Below are positions 23,385-31,645 of a DNA stretch of 37,471 bases, piece by piece (the stretch's first letter is position 1; every line of letters starts with the position of its first letter). The stretch lies in contig JACRJU010000013.1 in NCBI GenBank assembly GCA_016219925.1, forward strand, positions 244,472 through 281,942. Reading direction: 5' to 3'. The position numbers were made by a program, and so were the translations under genes. Under the pieces are notes generated by a model. It saw only the letters and a list, made by a program, of their open reading frames with translations. It was not told where the DNA came from and did no database searches. Origin of the DNA: Candidatus Uhrbacteria bacterium (lineage in GTDB: Bacteria; Patescibacteriota; Patescibacteriia; UBA9934; GWF2-40-263).

Positions 23385-24629
23385 ATGTCTTACCTTTCAA
23401 CATTCGATCCTGAAATTTCCGAGGCTCTCAAAGCCGAACTGACCCGACAGCGCGAGGGTTTGGAAATGATCCCCAGCGAAAATTTTGTTTCCGCGGCTGT
23501 TTTGGAAGCCTTGGGTTCCATCGCCACAAACAAGTACGCTGAAGGAGTCCCGGGAAAACGCTACTACGGCGGATGTCAGGAAATCGACAAGATTGAAGAC
23601 TTGGCGATCGCTCGAGCAAAACAATTGTTCGGCGCCGAGCACGTCAATGTTCAGCCGCTCTCGGGCGCTCCCGCAAATCTCGCGGCATACAGTGCTCTGC
23701 TCTCCCCCGGCGACACTATTTTGGGCATGGATCTCTCCCACGGAGGCCATCTCACGCACGGTCACCCGGTCACATTCATGTCGCACATCTGGCAATTTAT
23801 TCGCTATAAAACCACTCCCGATGGGTTGATTGATTATGATCAGATGGCCGCGCTGGCAAACGAACACAAACCAAAACTGATCCTCGTCGGCTACTCCGCA
23901 TACTCGCGCGAAATCGACTATGCGCGCGTGAAAGAAATCGCCCAGTCCGTCGGGGCTTATACCATGGCCGACATCGCCCATATCGCCGGACTCATTGCCG
24001 CCGGAGAGATGAACAATCCCGTTTCGCATTTCGATTTGGTGACTACGACAACACACAAAACCCTGCGTGGTCCTCGCGGAGGCATGATCTTGTGCAAAAA
24101 GGAACACAAAAAGGCCGTCGACAAAGCCGTGTTTCCCGGACTGCAAGGTGGCCCACATGAAAACGTCATCGCGGCCAAAGCAGTTGCTTTTATGGAAGCC
24201 CTTCAGCCAGATTTTAAAAACTATGCGCGCCAGATCAAAGCCAATGCAAAAATGCTCGAAGAAGAATTGCGGAAGCGTGATTTTCGTTTGATGTTTGGAG
24301 GGACAGATAATCACCTTTTGCTTATTGATATCACCGCCAAAGGAACCACCGGCGCCCAAGCGGAAAAAGCCCTTGATCTTGCTGGAATCACCGTGAACAA
24401 AAACGCCATTCCGGATGATCCTCGCCCGCCGCTTGATCCTTCGGGGATTCGTCTTGGAACACCGGCGCTCACCACGCGAGGAATGAAAGAAGAAGAAATG
24501 CGACAAATTGCGGATTGGATTGATCGCGCCATCACACACAACAGCGATGAAAAAATGCTCGTGTCAATTAAAGAAGAAGTGAGGTCACTCACTCAACAGT
24601 TTCCGCTCTATACAGAACTTTCCTCCTAA
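23385..24629 (+). CDS. glyA: Serine hydroxymethyltransferase GlyA
   Basis: A 414-residue PLP enzyme that converts serine and tetrahydrofolate to glycine and 5,10-methylene-THF. The start is ATG 23385 (MSYLSTFDPEI), not the track's 23340. Family blocks are EMIPSENFVSAAVLEA, NKYAEGVPGKRYYGG, MDLSHGGHLTHG, DIAHIAGLIAAGE and the PLP-lysine motif TTTHKTLRGPRGGMI. Length is typical. RecR begins 2 nt after its stop, and folD, the next one-carbon enzyme, follows, so glyA-recR-folD may be one transcript with an additional promoter before folD. Confidence 0.97.
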   Translation: MSYLSTFDPEISEALKAELTRQREGLEMIPSENFVSAAVLEALGSIATNKYAEGVPGKRYYGGCQEIDKIEDLAIARAKQLFGAEHVNVQPLSGAPANLAAYSALLSPGDTILGMDLSHGGHLTHGHPVTFMSHIWQFIRYKTTPDGLIDYDQMAALANEHKPKLILVGYSAYSREIDYARVKEIAQSVGAYTMADIAHIAGLIAAGEMNNPVSHFDLVTTTTHKTLRGPRGGMILCKKEHKKAVDKAVFPGLQGGPHENVIAAKAVAFMEALQPDFKNYARQIKANAKMLEEELRKRDFRLMFGGTDNHLLLIDITAKGTTGAQAEKALDLAGITVNKNAIPDDPRPPLDPSGIRLGTPALTTRGMKEEEMRQIADWIDRAITHNSDEKMLVSIKEEVRSLTQQFPLYTELSS

Positions 24630-24631
24630 TC

Positions 24632-25237
24632 ATGCGGCGGTTTCCTGAACCCATCACGAATCTGGTCGCGGCCTTTTCGCGCCTTCCTGGCGTCGGACCC
24701 AAGACGGCTCTGCGTTATGTTTTTTATCTTCTTAAGCAACCGAAGGCAGACCTGGAGATCATGGCGCGCGCGCTAGTGAATCTCGGGGAGCGCATCAATG
24801 TGTGTCCGCGTTGTTTCACGTACACGCAACGGGAGCTGTGCGAAATCTGCGAGGATCCCAAGCGCGATGCCTCTGTGCTCTGCGTCGTGGAAGAACCGCG
24901 CGATATCTCAACCATTGAATCCACGGGCTTCTATCATGGGCTCTACCATGTGCTTGGGGGGGTGCTCAATCCGATCGAAGGGATGACGCCTGATGCTCTG
25001 CGTGGTAAGGAGCTTTACGCGCGCCTCCACAGTGATCCGGGAATTCAAGAAATTATCTTGGCCTTGTCACCAACGGTCCAAGGTGAGATGACTATTTTGT
25101 ATTTACACAAAAATCTCTTACCCCTTGGGCGACAAATCACCCGTCTTGCGCGCGGTCTGCCCGTTGGATCAACCCTTGAATTTGCCGATGAGATCAGTTT
25201 GGGAGATGCCCTGTCCGGTCGAAAAAAGATGTCCTAA
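24632..25237 (+). CDS. recR: Recombination mediator RecR
   Basis: A 201-residue RecR that acts with RecO (and RecF) to load RecA on gapped DNA. Domains in order: helix-hairpin-helix LPGVGPKTALRYVF, the four-cysteine zinc finger CPRCFTYTQRELCEIC, and a Toprim domain (VLCVVEEPRDISTIESTGFYHGLYHVLGG) with a C-terminal Walker-B-like ARGLPVGSTLEFADEISLGDAL. Length is typical. It is usually next to dnaX/ybaB; here ybaB lies about 3.6 kb away behind dnaB. It is tightly coupled to glyA. Confidence 0.96.
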   Translation: MRRFPEPITNLVAAFSRLPGVGPKTALRYVFYLLKQPKADLEIMARALVNLGERINVCPRCFTYTQRELCEICEDPKRDASVLCVVEEPRDISTIESTGFYHGLYHVLGGVLNPIEGMTPDALRGKELYARLHSDPGIQEIILALSPTVQGEMTILYLHKNLLPLGRQITRLARGLPVGSTLEFADEISLGDALSGRKKMS

Positions 25238-25301
25238 TAGAACCTGCCCGACACGTCCACACTGGACGAAAGCCGGTTTTTTGGTTATTCTATTGGCCAT
25301 T

Positions 25302-26156
25302 ATGGCAGAGATCCTCGACGGCCGTGCAATTGCAGAGCGCATCCGCAGCAAAATCAAAGTACGTATTGCTTCACTTTCCAGCGAGCCAGGCCTTGCCGTT
25401 CTTTTAGTCGGCGATGATCCGGCGTCGCATACTTATGTTTCGATTAAGCAACACGCCTGTGAAGAAGTCGGGATTCGTTTTGAAAAATATCTGTATCAAG
25501 CAGATACGATAACGGATGAACTCACCAAAAAAATTGATGAGCTTAATGCGCGACCGGACATCCACGGCATTTTGGTGCAGCTTCCTCTTCCCAATCAAGA
25601 CACCAATCAGGTGATCGCGCGCATCGATCCCAACAAAGACGTTGACGGCTTCCACCCGGAAAATCTTCAGCGCTTGAAAGCCGGCAAGCCAGCCATCGCC
25701 TCGGCCGTTGCTCTTGGGGTGATAAAACTGATCGGACAAGCGACCATAAAAGCGACTGGAACAGCCAAGATCATCTCCAGTCCACTTTTTGCTGAGCCGC
25801 TCAGCGTTCTTCTCGCTGAACAACAAATGAGTTCAACGGTGGTTGATCCAAATGATCCAAACCTTTCCGAGAAAACAAAAACAGCCGACATCTTGATTGT
25901 GGCTGTAGGGCGACCGGGGCTTATCACTGGAGCAATGATTAAACCCGGCGCAATTGTGATTGATGTCGGGACAAGTAAGGTGAATGGAAAACTGTATGGA
26001 GATGTTGACCGCGCGTCCGTTGAACCTGTGGCCGGAGCGCTTACTCCGGTCCCCGGAGGAGTCGGCCCCATGACGGTCGCTATGCTCCTCTCAAATGTTC
26101 TCAAAGCTTTAAGTTTACAGCGTCATGACTTGGTAGATCATTCCTCCGACAAATAG
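25302..26156 (+). CDS. folD: Bifunctional methylene-THF dehydrogenase/cyclohydrolase FolD, divergent cofactor site
   Basis: A 284-residue FolD that would interconvert methylene-, methenyl- and formyl-THF. The start is ATG 25302 (MAEILDGRAIAERI); the track frame continues back into recR. The catalytic YVSIKQHAC (Tyr and Lys), VQLPLP, KDVDGFHP and the C-terminal ALTPVPGGVGPMTVAML are intact. However the usual PCTP block reads PAIASAVAL, and the NADP-binding GRS.IVGKP block reads SSPLFAEPLS. The cyclohydrolase core is thus kept, while the cofactor pocket is clearly altered. It follows glyA-recR, fitting one-carbon metabolism. A TATTCT-like -10 lies before the start. Its last 42 nt overlap the convergent permease. 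Confidence 0.9.
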   Translation: MAEILDGRAIAERIRSKIKVRIASLSSEPGLAVLLVGDDPASHTYVSIKQHACEEVGIRFEKYLYQADTITDELTKKIDELNARPDIHGILVQLPLPNQDTNQVIARIDPNKDVDGFHPENLQRLKAGKPAIASAVALGVIKLIGQATIKATGTAKIISSPLFAEPLSVLLAEQQMSSTVVDPNDPNLSEKTKTADILIVAVGRPGLITGAMIKPGAIVIDVGTSKVNGKLYGDVDRASVEPVAGALTPVPGGVGPMTVAMLLSNVLKALSLQRHDLVDHSSDK

Positions 26157-27257
26157 CGCGATCAACAGCCAAGTCAGCACGTTCGGAAAATTAAGACATT
26201 CTCGTCGCTTGCACAGAGGGCTGTTTTTCATTTTGGCATACGTCAACGCGATCAGAATGCCCAACGCGCCAGAAAATATCGAACCTACAAATCCTATCAC
26301 TTGGATGAATGCGCGCGCGCCGGCAAGATAAAACACGAGCGGAACAATGGTCACAATCGCCCAGGCCATTTTGTGATGCACGCGAAAATCAAAACGAAGT
26401 GTATTGAGCAGTTCGATGCCAAGCATGAGATAAATTGAAATAATCGTGAGACTGCCAAGCAAAGTCGCCACGATTCCAAACGTCTTGCCGAGCATCGGAA
26501 TCAGTCCATCAAAGGCCACCGGAGTCGTGGCAGGGCCAGTCACACCAACCACAGCCGCAGAGAACAACGCATAGAGAAGCAAAATAACTGCCATGCCGCT
26601 GATAATCACATATCCGATGCGATTTTTGAGACGCTCACCTAGAACATCTCTAATTTCAGGAACAATGCCAATGCCAGAAAGCGCAAACAATATGACGCCG
26701 TACGGAAGAAATATGCTTGCTGTTCCTGTAATAGAAAAGGAGCTCCACTGAATGTGCGGGACGGATGCGAGCGCAATAAAAATAAAAAGAAATAATAAAA
26801 TTCCGACGATCAATCCTTCAAACCGAGAGGCAAAACGCAACCCTCGATAGATCAGAGCGCTGGCAACGACGGCGATGAGGACGCTATAAACAAATTCCGT
26901 TCCACCCATGATTGGCGAAACAAGAAGATACAAAAAATTTCCGCCTACAATAATATAGGCAAGCATGGCGCCCCACACACCGGCGGCAAGAGAAATCAAG
27001 GCAACCCACGCCCACCCAGAACCCAAATATTTTCGCACATATCCCGCTAGACGATTATGACCGCCCGTTTGAATCACAACCTCGGCTTGCATGAGCTGGA
27101 GGATCGTCAACAACACCCCCAGAACGAGCAGTTCGATAAGGGTGGTCGCAAATCCGGTTTGCGCAAAAACATACGGCAATCCAAAAACGCCAACACCGAC
27201 TATGGCGCCGACCATCATCCCAATCGCGCGTAAAATGACAGACGAATGTTGAGTCAC
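26115..27257 (-). CDS. Amino-acid permease, aromatic amino-acid/Trp-Tyr permease-like
   Basis: A 380-residue polytopic membrane protein with about 11 hydrophobic helices. The first helix region AIGMMVGAIVGVGVFGLPYVFAQTG has the broken-helix glycine pattern of LeuT-fold transporters, and the overall shape (GHNRLAGYVRKYLG loop, SGIGIVPEIRDVLG) resembles the HAAAP/AAAP amino-acid transporter group. It probably imports one or more amino acids by ion symport, which would suit an organism with limited biosynthesis; the substrate is not resolved. The start is a GTG at 27257. A TATACT box lies 12 nt upstream. The 3' end overlaps folD by 42 nt. Confidence 0.8.
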   Translation of the reverse strand: MTQHSSVILRAIGMMVGAIVGVGVFGLPYVFAQTGFATTLIELLVLGVLLTILQLMQAEVVIQTGGHNRLAGYVRKYLGSGWAWVALISLAAGVWGAMLAYIIVGGNFLYLLVSPIMGGTEFVYSVLIAVVASALIYRGLRFASRFEGLIVGILLFLFIFIALASVPHIQWSSFSITGTASIFLPYGVILFALSGIGIVPEIRDVLGERLKNRIGYVIISGMAVILLLYALFSAAVVGVTGPATTPVAFDGLIPMLGKTFGIVATLLGSLTIISIYLMLGIELLNTLRFDFRVHHKMAWAIVTIVPLVFYLAGARAFIQVIGFVGSIFSGALGILIALTYAKMKNSPLCKRRECLNFPNVLTWLLIALFVGGMIYQVMTL

Positions 27258-27289
27258 ACGTTGTCAACAAGTATACCACATCCGAACAG

Positions 27290-27317
27290 TTGCCGAACCG
27301 CCTCGTCGTGCTAAGAT
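27290..27317 (+). promoter_or_regulatory. Promoter of dnaB
   Basis: TTGCCG (27290-27295), 16 nt and TAAGAT (27312-27317) lie 9 nt before ATG 27327. No Shine-Dalgarno is seen, so the mRNA is probably near-leaderless. Confidence 0.45.
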
Positions 27318-27326
27318 GCCAGCGCT

Positions 27327-28811
27327 ATGTCAGAAACCTCACGTGTCCCTCCTCAGAATATCGAAGCCGAGCAATCTCTTTTGGGCTGTTTGCTTATTGA
27401 CCAAGACGCCGTCGTGCGCATTGCCGACCGCCTGATGTCTGATGATTTTTATCGCCCGGCACATCAAAAAATTTTTGAAGTCATGTTGGATTTGTTCGAG
27501 CGACATGATCCGATTGATATTCTTTCTTTAGGAAATCGTCTGGAAGAGAAAGGGCTTCTTCAGCAAGTTGGCGGTCGCGCGTATCTCGTTGAACTCTCCA
27601 ACATGGAACCGACCTCGGCCCATGTGCTTCACTACGCCGAAATCGTTCAAAAAAAAGCGACTCTGCGGCGCCTCTTGCAAACGGCCGCGGAGATCGCTCA
27701 AATGGGTCACCATGAAGAAGAGGATATCGATATCACGCTTGATCAAGCCGAACGCTCTCTTTTTCAGGTTTCTGAAAAATACAACAAGAACACCTTTATC
27801 TCGATCCGGAGTGTTCTACACGATGCCTTTGATCGCATTGATGAACTTCATAAGGAGCGCGGGAAATTGCGCGGCCTTCCCAGTGGTTTCGGAGAATTGG
27901 ATGCTCTGCTTGCGGGTTTCCAAAAATCCGACCTCATTATTCTCGCCGCTCGTCCGTCTGTTGGAAAGACATCCCTCGCTCTCGATATCGCTCGTCAGAT
28001 TGGCGTTCAAGCAAAATTGCCCGTGGGTTTTTTCTCTCTGGAAATGAGTAAGGAACAGCTCGTGGATCGGATGATCTGCGCGCAAGCGGGAGTAGATTTG
28101 TGGAAACTGCGTACGGGTCGTCTGTCGGATCGCGATGATGATTTTCCGCGCATCGGCCATGCCCTGGGTGAGCTTTCGGAAGCGCCGATTTTTATTGATG
28201 ACAGTGCCCAACTTAATGTGATGCAGCTGCGCACCAAAGCGCGTCGACTCAAAACAGAACATGGTCTCGGCATCATCATGGTGGATTACCTTCAGCTTAT
28301 GGAAGGCCGATCGTTTAAAGGATCCGATAACCGCGTCCAGGAAGTCTCTGAAATTTCACGCGGCCTCAAACAAATCGCCAAAGAGCTCAATGTGCCCGTG
28401 CTTGCGCTCGCCCAGCTTTCGCGCGCGGTTGAACAGACACGCCCCGCCATCCCTCACCTCTCGCATTTGCGCGATTCGGGTTCCATTGAACAAGATGCGG
28501 ATGTCGTTCTGTTCATCTATCGCAAATCATCGGATCGCAATTACCAGATTGAAGACATCCCGCCCGAAGAGCGAAACATCGCCGAGGTGCACATCGCCAA
28601 ACACCGCAACGGCCCCACGGGAAAGATACGCCTCTATTTTGAAGCGACACGCGCGAGTTTCCAAAACCTTGAAACACGCCCAGGATACGCCGCGGTGCCT
28701 CGTCCACAGGAAAATGGTCTCGCTCCGCTCGCAACTCCACCTACCGGACCTGATCCACGCGATCTTCCCCCGCCACCATTGGATCCAAATCCAAGTGGGG
28801 ATATGATATAG
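27327..28811 (+). CDS. dnaB: Replicative DNA helicase DnaB
   Basis: A 494-residue replicative helicase that unwinds DNA at the fork as a hexamer. The N-terminal domain opens with PPQNIEAEQSLLGCLL; the RecA-like domain carries Walker A AARPSVGKTSLALDIA, FSLEMSKEQLVDRM, Walker B IIMVDYLQLM, and RDSGSIEQDADVVLFIYR near the end. The C-terminus adds a Pro-rich tail of about 45 residues (LATPPTGPDPRDLPPPP). No intein or insertion is seen. It is followed by ybaB after 38 nt, with a weak promoter-like TATCTA in between. Confidence 0.96.
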   Translation: MSETSRVPPQNIEAEQSLLGCLLIDQDAVVRIADRLMSDDFYRPAHQKIFEVMLDLFERHDPIDILSLGNRLEEKGLLQQVGGRAYLVELSNMEPTSAHVLHYAEIVQKKATLRRLLQTAAEIAQMGHHEEEDIDITLDQAERSLFQVSEKYNKNTFISIRSVLHDAFDRIDELHKERGKLRGLPSGFGELDALLAGFQKSDLIILAARPSVGKTSLALDIARQIGVQAKLPVGFFSLEMSKEQLVDRMICAQAGVDLWKLRTGRLSDRDDDFPRIGHALGELSEAPIFIDDSAQLNVMQLRTKARRLKTEHGLGIIMVDYLQLMEGRSFKGSDNRVQEVSEISRGLKQIAKELNVPVLALAQLSRAVEQTRPAIPHLSHLRDSGSIEQDADVVLFIYRKSSDRNYQIEDIPPEERNIAEVHIAKHRNGPTGKIRLYFEATRASFQNLETRPGYAAVPRPQENGLAPLATPPTGPDPRDLPPPPLDPNPSGDMI

Positions 28812-28849
28812 GGATCCAAGCAACAAGAATTATCTATTTTTTTCGCCCT

Positions 28850-29155
28850 ATGTTCTCCAAACTCAAAAAATTCAAAGACATGAAGTCCCAAGCCAAGCAC
28901 ATGGAAAGCGAGCTTGGGCAAATTAAATCCGAAGGGTCCGCGGTCTGGGGAAAAATTAAAATGGTTGTGGATGGAAACCGAAACATTCAATCCGTCAGCA
29001 TCGACGATGAGCTCCTTAAGCCATCAGAAAAAATGAAACTCCAGGAAGGTCTGATCGAAGCGCATAAAGACGCTTTGAAAAAAATGCAATTCGCCCTGGC
29101 AAAAAAATTACAAGAAATGGGCGGTCTCGATGCGCTCAAAAATATGGGCGGATAA
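28850..29155 (+). CDS. ybaB: YbaB/EbfC family nucleoid-associated protein
   Basis: A 101-residue small DNA-binding protein. The N-terminal helix LKKFKDMKSQAKHMESELGQIKSEG, the strand-rich centre KIKMVVDGNRNIQSVSIDDELL and the C-terminal helices ending ALAKKLQEMGGLDALKNMGG match the YbaB fold, which forms tweezer-like dimers. It usually pairs with dnaX and recR; here it is behind dnaB, with recR in the neighbouring operon. A bidirectional terminator follows directly. Confidence 0.9.
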   Translation: MFSKLKKFKDMKSQAKHMESELGQIKSEGSAVWGKIKMVVDGNRNIQSVSIDDELLKPSEKMKLQEGLIEAHKDALKKMQFALAKKLQEMGGLDALKNMGG

Positions 29156-29185
29156 AAAAGCACCCGTCGAGAGACGGGTGTTTTT
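29154..29185. terminator. Bidirectional terminator between ybaB and the ABC exporter
   Basis: A perfect 8-bp stem CACCCGTC/GACGGGTG with loop GAGA has A6 before and T5 after it, so it can stop transcription from both convergent genes. The T-run overlaps the exporter's stop codon. Confidence 0.9.
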
Positions 29186-30917
29186 AGTTGACGAACCCTC
29201 CGGCTTGGATCTCCCACAGATTCTTGTAGATCCCGCCTTTGTGTCGGATGAGCTGGCTATGCGTGCCATCATCCACAACGCGCCCATCGTCGATCACGAG
29301 AATACGATCCATCTCCATGATCGTCGAGAGTCGATGTGCGATAACGATAGCGGTCTTGTCGCACATCAGTTCGTGCAGAGCTTGTTGGATGAGCTGTTCG
29401 GACTCGGAGTCAAGCGAGGAGGTTGCCTCATCAAGCACGAGAATTGGCGCGTCCTTGAGAATCGCGCGAGCAATGGCCACGCGCTGACGTTCCCCTCCCG
29501 AAAGCTTCACCCCACGTTCCCCGACATAGGTGTTGTAGCCGTCCTGCAGTTCGAGAATGAACTCATGGCACCGAGCTTTCTTGGCCGCTTCAATCACCTC
29601 TTCATCTGTGGCGCCGGGCCGGCCGTAGCGGATGTTTTCCCTAATGGTTCGATGGAAGAGAATCGGTTCCTGCGGCACCACCGCGATCGCCGCGCGCAAA
29701 CTTTCTTGCGTCACCTTGGCGATGTTCTGATTGCCGATGAGAATCTTTCCGCGTTCGATGTCATAGAACCGAAGCAGGAGTTTTGTGATGGTCGTCTTCC
29801 CCGCTCCTGACGGTCCCACCAATGCCACCTTTTGCCCAGGCTCAATCGCCACATTGAGACCTTTGAGCACGCGGCGAGTCTTGTTAAAACTGAAGTAGAC
29901 GTTTTGGAAGGTGATGCCGCCCCCCTGGAAACTAAGGGGTTTCGCGCCACGCGCATCCACGATGTCTGGCGAGGCTTCCATGATCTCCACCATCTCACTG
30001 GCATCGGCAATGGATTCATAGGTCTTGCGAATAGCACGACCCAGATCCCACAGCTTGCCAAACATGCCGACCAGATACCCTTGGATCAAAGCGAAATCTC
30101 CGATCGTGAGCATCCCACGCTGCCAAAAATGGATAGCCGTGTACATCAGGGCAAATTCGATCACGAACATGAGCCCCGCTTGCATGGCATCCGTGATCTC
30201 ACCCAAATTCCACGTGAGCATTTGCATCCGACGCAGACGCTCCGTCACCTCTTGATAGAGCGACCGCTCGTGACCAAAGCCGGTAAAGAGTTTGATCGTC
30301 ACGGCATTGGCGATGGAGTCCGCCAGAACGCCGGTGGCCTCCGAATCGATTTCGACTCGCTTGGCGTCGTACTTCATCTTCCACATCGAGAACCAGATGT
30401 TGAAGGCAATGAAAACGACCATCCAAACAAGCAGAATGACGGCGAGCAGGTAATGGCGCAAATACAGGACGACGAGATTTCCTGTGATCATGATTGCCAA
30501 AGGGATGTACCTGAACTGCAGTTGGTCTGTCAGTTCCTCGTAAGCGCGTTCAATGCGTCCGACTTTGCGAACGAGCGAACCCGCAAAGTTGTCGAGGAAG
30601 AAGGCGTACGAGTGGCGATGCAAGGAGGCATGGGCCGACTGCACGATGTCTGCCATAACGCTCGGTTGCAACCAGTTGTGTACAACTCCCATGGAACGCC
30701 ACAAGAGCCAACCGATTGCATGGAAGATGAGAACGGCGACGATGGCTCCGACGAGCCCGCTCGTACGTTCATCCGCCGTGAGCGTTTGCGTCCCGGCGAG
30801 CAAATCAAAAAACTTTTTGTAGTAGAGCGGCACAACGATGTTGGCCGTTTCCGAGAGTATCACGGCGCCGATGACGTAGAAATACGCGAGCTTATATTGA
30901 CTCGCGTACGTCCACAA
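29184..30917 (-). CDS. ABC exporter (fused transmembrane and ATPase domains), 5' end frameshifted
   Basis: A half-transporter of about 590 residues, an exporter of unknown lipid, peptide or drug substrate. The N-terminal region has about six helices; the ATPase shows Walker A VGPSGAGKTTITK, signature LSGGERQRVAIARAI, Walker B PILVLDEATSSLDSESE and the H-loop IAHRLSTIM. The in-frame start is a TTG at 30917. A better start, ATG 30952, has GGAGGAGG about 11 nt upstream but is out of frame: it joins the exporter frame only if the A6 tract (minus strand, 30934-30929) had seven A residues, giving MESIHTKKILGRLWTY. So either a sequencing error, a true frameshift or slippage. Codons are more GC-ending than most neighbours. 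The element at 31028-31298 lies upstream. Confidence 0.88.
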   Translation of the reverse strand: MWTYASQYKLAYFYVIGAVILSETANIVVPLYYKKFFDLLAGTQTLTADERTSGLVGAIVAVLIFHAIGWLLWRSMGVVHNWLQPSVMADIVQSAHASLHRHSYAFFLDNFAGSLVRKVGRIERAYEELTDQLQFRYIPLAIMITGNLVVLYLRHYLLAVILLVWMVVFIAFNIWFSMWKMKYDAKRVEIDSEATGVLADSIANAVTIKLFTGFGHERSLYQEVTERLRRMQMLTWNLGEITDAMQAGLMFVIEFALMYTAIHFWQRGMLTIGDFALIQGYLVGMFGKLWDLGRAIRKTYESIADASEMVEIMEASPDIVDARGAKPLSFQGGGITFQNVYFSFNKTRRVLKGLNVAIEPGQKVALVGPSGAGKTTITKLLLRFYDIERGKILIGNQNIAKVTQESLRAAIAVVPQEPILFHRTIRENIRYGRPGATDEEVIEAAKKARCHEFILELQDGYNTYVGERGVKLSGGERQRVAIARAILKDAPILVLDEATSSLDSESEQLIQQALHELMCDKTAIVIAHRLSTIMEMDRILVIDDGRVVDDGTHSQLIRHKGGIYKNLWEIQAGGFVN

Positions 30918-31156
30918 GCGCCCAAGAATTTTTTGGTGTGTATGGATTCCATAGGTTTATTTTCCCTCCTCCTAACGTTACTCACAATGGGCGAAGGCCA
31001 TTGCGGCAGATTCGCAATCTTTTTAGCCGGTTGAACCTGTCCGACCAAAACCGTGTCGAAGGGACATGACCAAAGGTCATATCCCGTTCGTTCGCTCGGT
31101 AGTGAACAAACAAAATTTTGTTCACTACACTCGCTCCGCTCCGGGATCGCCATTGC

Positions 31157-31172
31157 CTTCGACAGGCTCAGG
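31157..31172. repeat. TTCGACAGGCTCAGG repeat copy in the foldback element
   Basis: CCTTCGACAGGCTCAGG at the tip of hairpin 31142-31193 belongs to the same short repeat family as 31252-31272 and the copy in mnmA. Confidence 0.6.
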
Positions 31173-31251
31173 TAATAAGGCTTTGCGATCCCGAGACACG
31201 AGCGGCGGCGGGTATAGCCCATTGTCTGCAACTAACGATGGCCGACCGCGT

Positions 31252-31272
31252 CCCTTCGACAAGCTCAGGGCA
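31252..31272. repeat. CCCTTCGACAAGCTCAGGGCA repeat copy in the foldback element
   Basis: This is the fullest copy of the short repeat in the window. It forms part of the right arm of the foldback element; the left arm has a shortened version (TGTCGAAGGGAC). Confidence 0.65.
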
Positions 31273-31309
31273 TGGTTTTGAGAGGATAGGTTCAACCGAC
31301 AATCTTGAT

Positions 31310-31335
31310 AAAAAATCGCCGCGGTTAAGCGGCGA
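31310..31335 (-). terminator. Terminator of rplU
   Basis: On the minus strand TCGCCGC, a 6-nt loop and GCGGCGA are followed by TTTTTT. The rplU stop codon lies within the loop and stem. Confidence 0.88.
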
Positions 31336-31645
31336 TATGATCAATCTTGATCTTCGTGAATGGCTGTCGGTGTCCGACATTGCGTCGATACCGAACCTTT
31401 GGCTTGTACTTGACCACGGATACTTTGTCCGCTCGGCCTTGCTCAAGCACGGTCGCCTTCACTTTTACGCCGCTCACAGAAGGAGCGCCCACTTTTGTAT
31501 CCTTCCCTTCGGTATCCGAAACCAACAGCGCATCAAACTCAACATCTGCGCCAACCTCAAGGAGGAGCTTCTCCACTTTCAGCATCTGACCCTCCGTCAC
31601 CAGATACTGTTTTCCTCCAGTTTGGATCACGGCAATTTTGTCCAT
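31325..31645 (-). CDS. rplU: 50S ribosomal protein L21
   Basis: A 106-residue L21. The start is ATG 31645 (MDKIAVIQTGGKQYLV), where the family's conserved beginning lies; the track adds 11 residues. The conserved middle VGAPSVSGVKVKATVLEQGRADKVSVVKYKPKVRYRRNVGHRQPFTKIKI is intact. L21 binds 23S rRNA in the large subunit. In most bacteria rpmA (L27) follows in the same operon; here a terminator and a foldback element follow instead, and rpmA is not in the window. Confidence 0.97.
   Translation of the reverse strand: MDKIAVIQTGGKQYLVTEGQMLKVEKLLLEVGADVEFDALLVSDTEGKDTKVGAPSVSGVKVKATVLEQGRADKVSVVKYKPKVRYRRNVGHRQPFTKIKIDHIAA

Larger units (their letters stand above)
31028..31298. repeat. 271-bp foldback element with long imperfect inverted ends and several hairpins
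   Basis: CGGTTGAACCTGTCC (31028-31042) is inverted at 31284-31298 with one mismatch. The arms continue through AAAACC (31047-31052 / 31274-31279) and TGTCGAAGGGAC (31054-31065 / 31250-31261). Inside are hairpins GGGACATGACC/GGTCATATCCC (31061-31085), a 12-bp perfect one GTAGTGAACAAA/TTTGTTCACTAC (31099-31128), a nested one CGGGATCGC/GCGATCCCG (31142-31193) and AGACA/TGTCT (31194-31227). It contains two copies of the TTCGACARGCTCAGG motif. Together with short flanks it fills the 372-nt gap between the exporter and rplU; no gene is visible there. Confidence 0.8.

Noticed and set aside
23397-24539. 380-aa minus-strand ORF
   Set aside because: It is opposite glyA, which has all its conserved motifs.
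28811-28850. Separate promoter for ybaB
   Set aside because: Only a weak TATCTA is seen; co-transcription with dnaB is as likely, so no feature was listed.
29832-31034. 400-aa plus-strand ORF
   Set aside because: It is opposite the ABC exporter, has a shadow-like His/Asp/Glu-rich composition, and runs into the foldback element.
31028-31298. CRISPR array or tRNA-like gene in the hairpin-rich region
   Set aside because: No regularly spaced direct repeats, no T-loop or CCA-type features; the structure is inverted repeats only.
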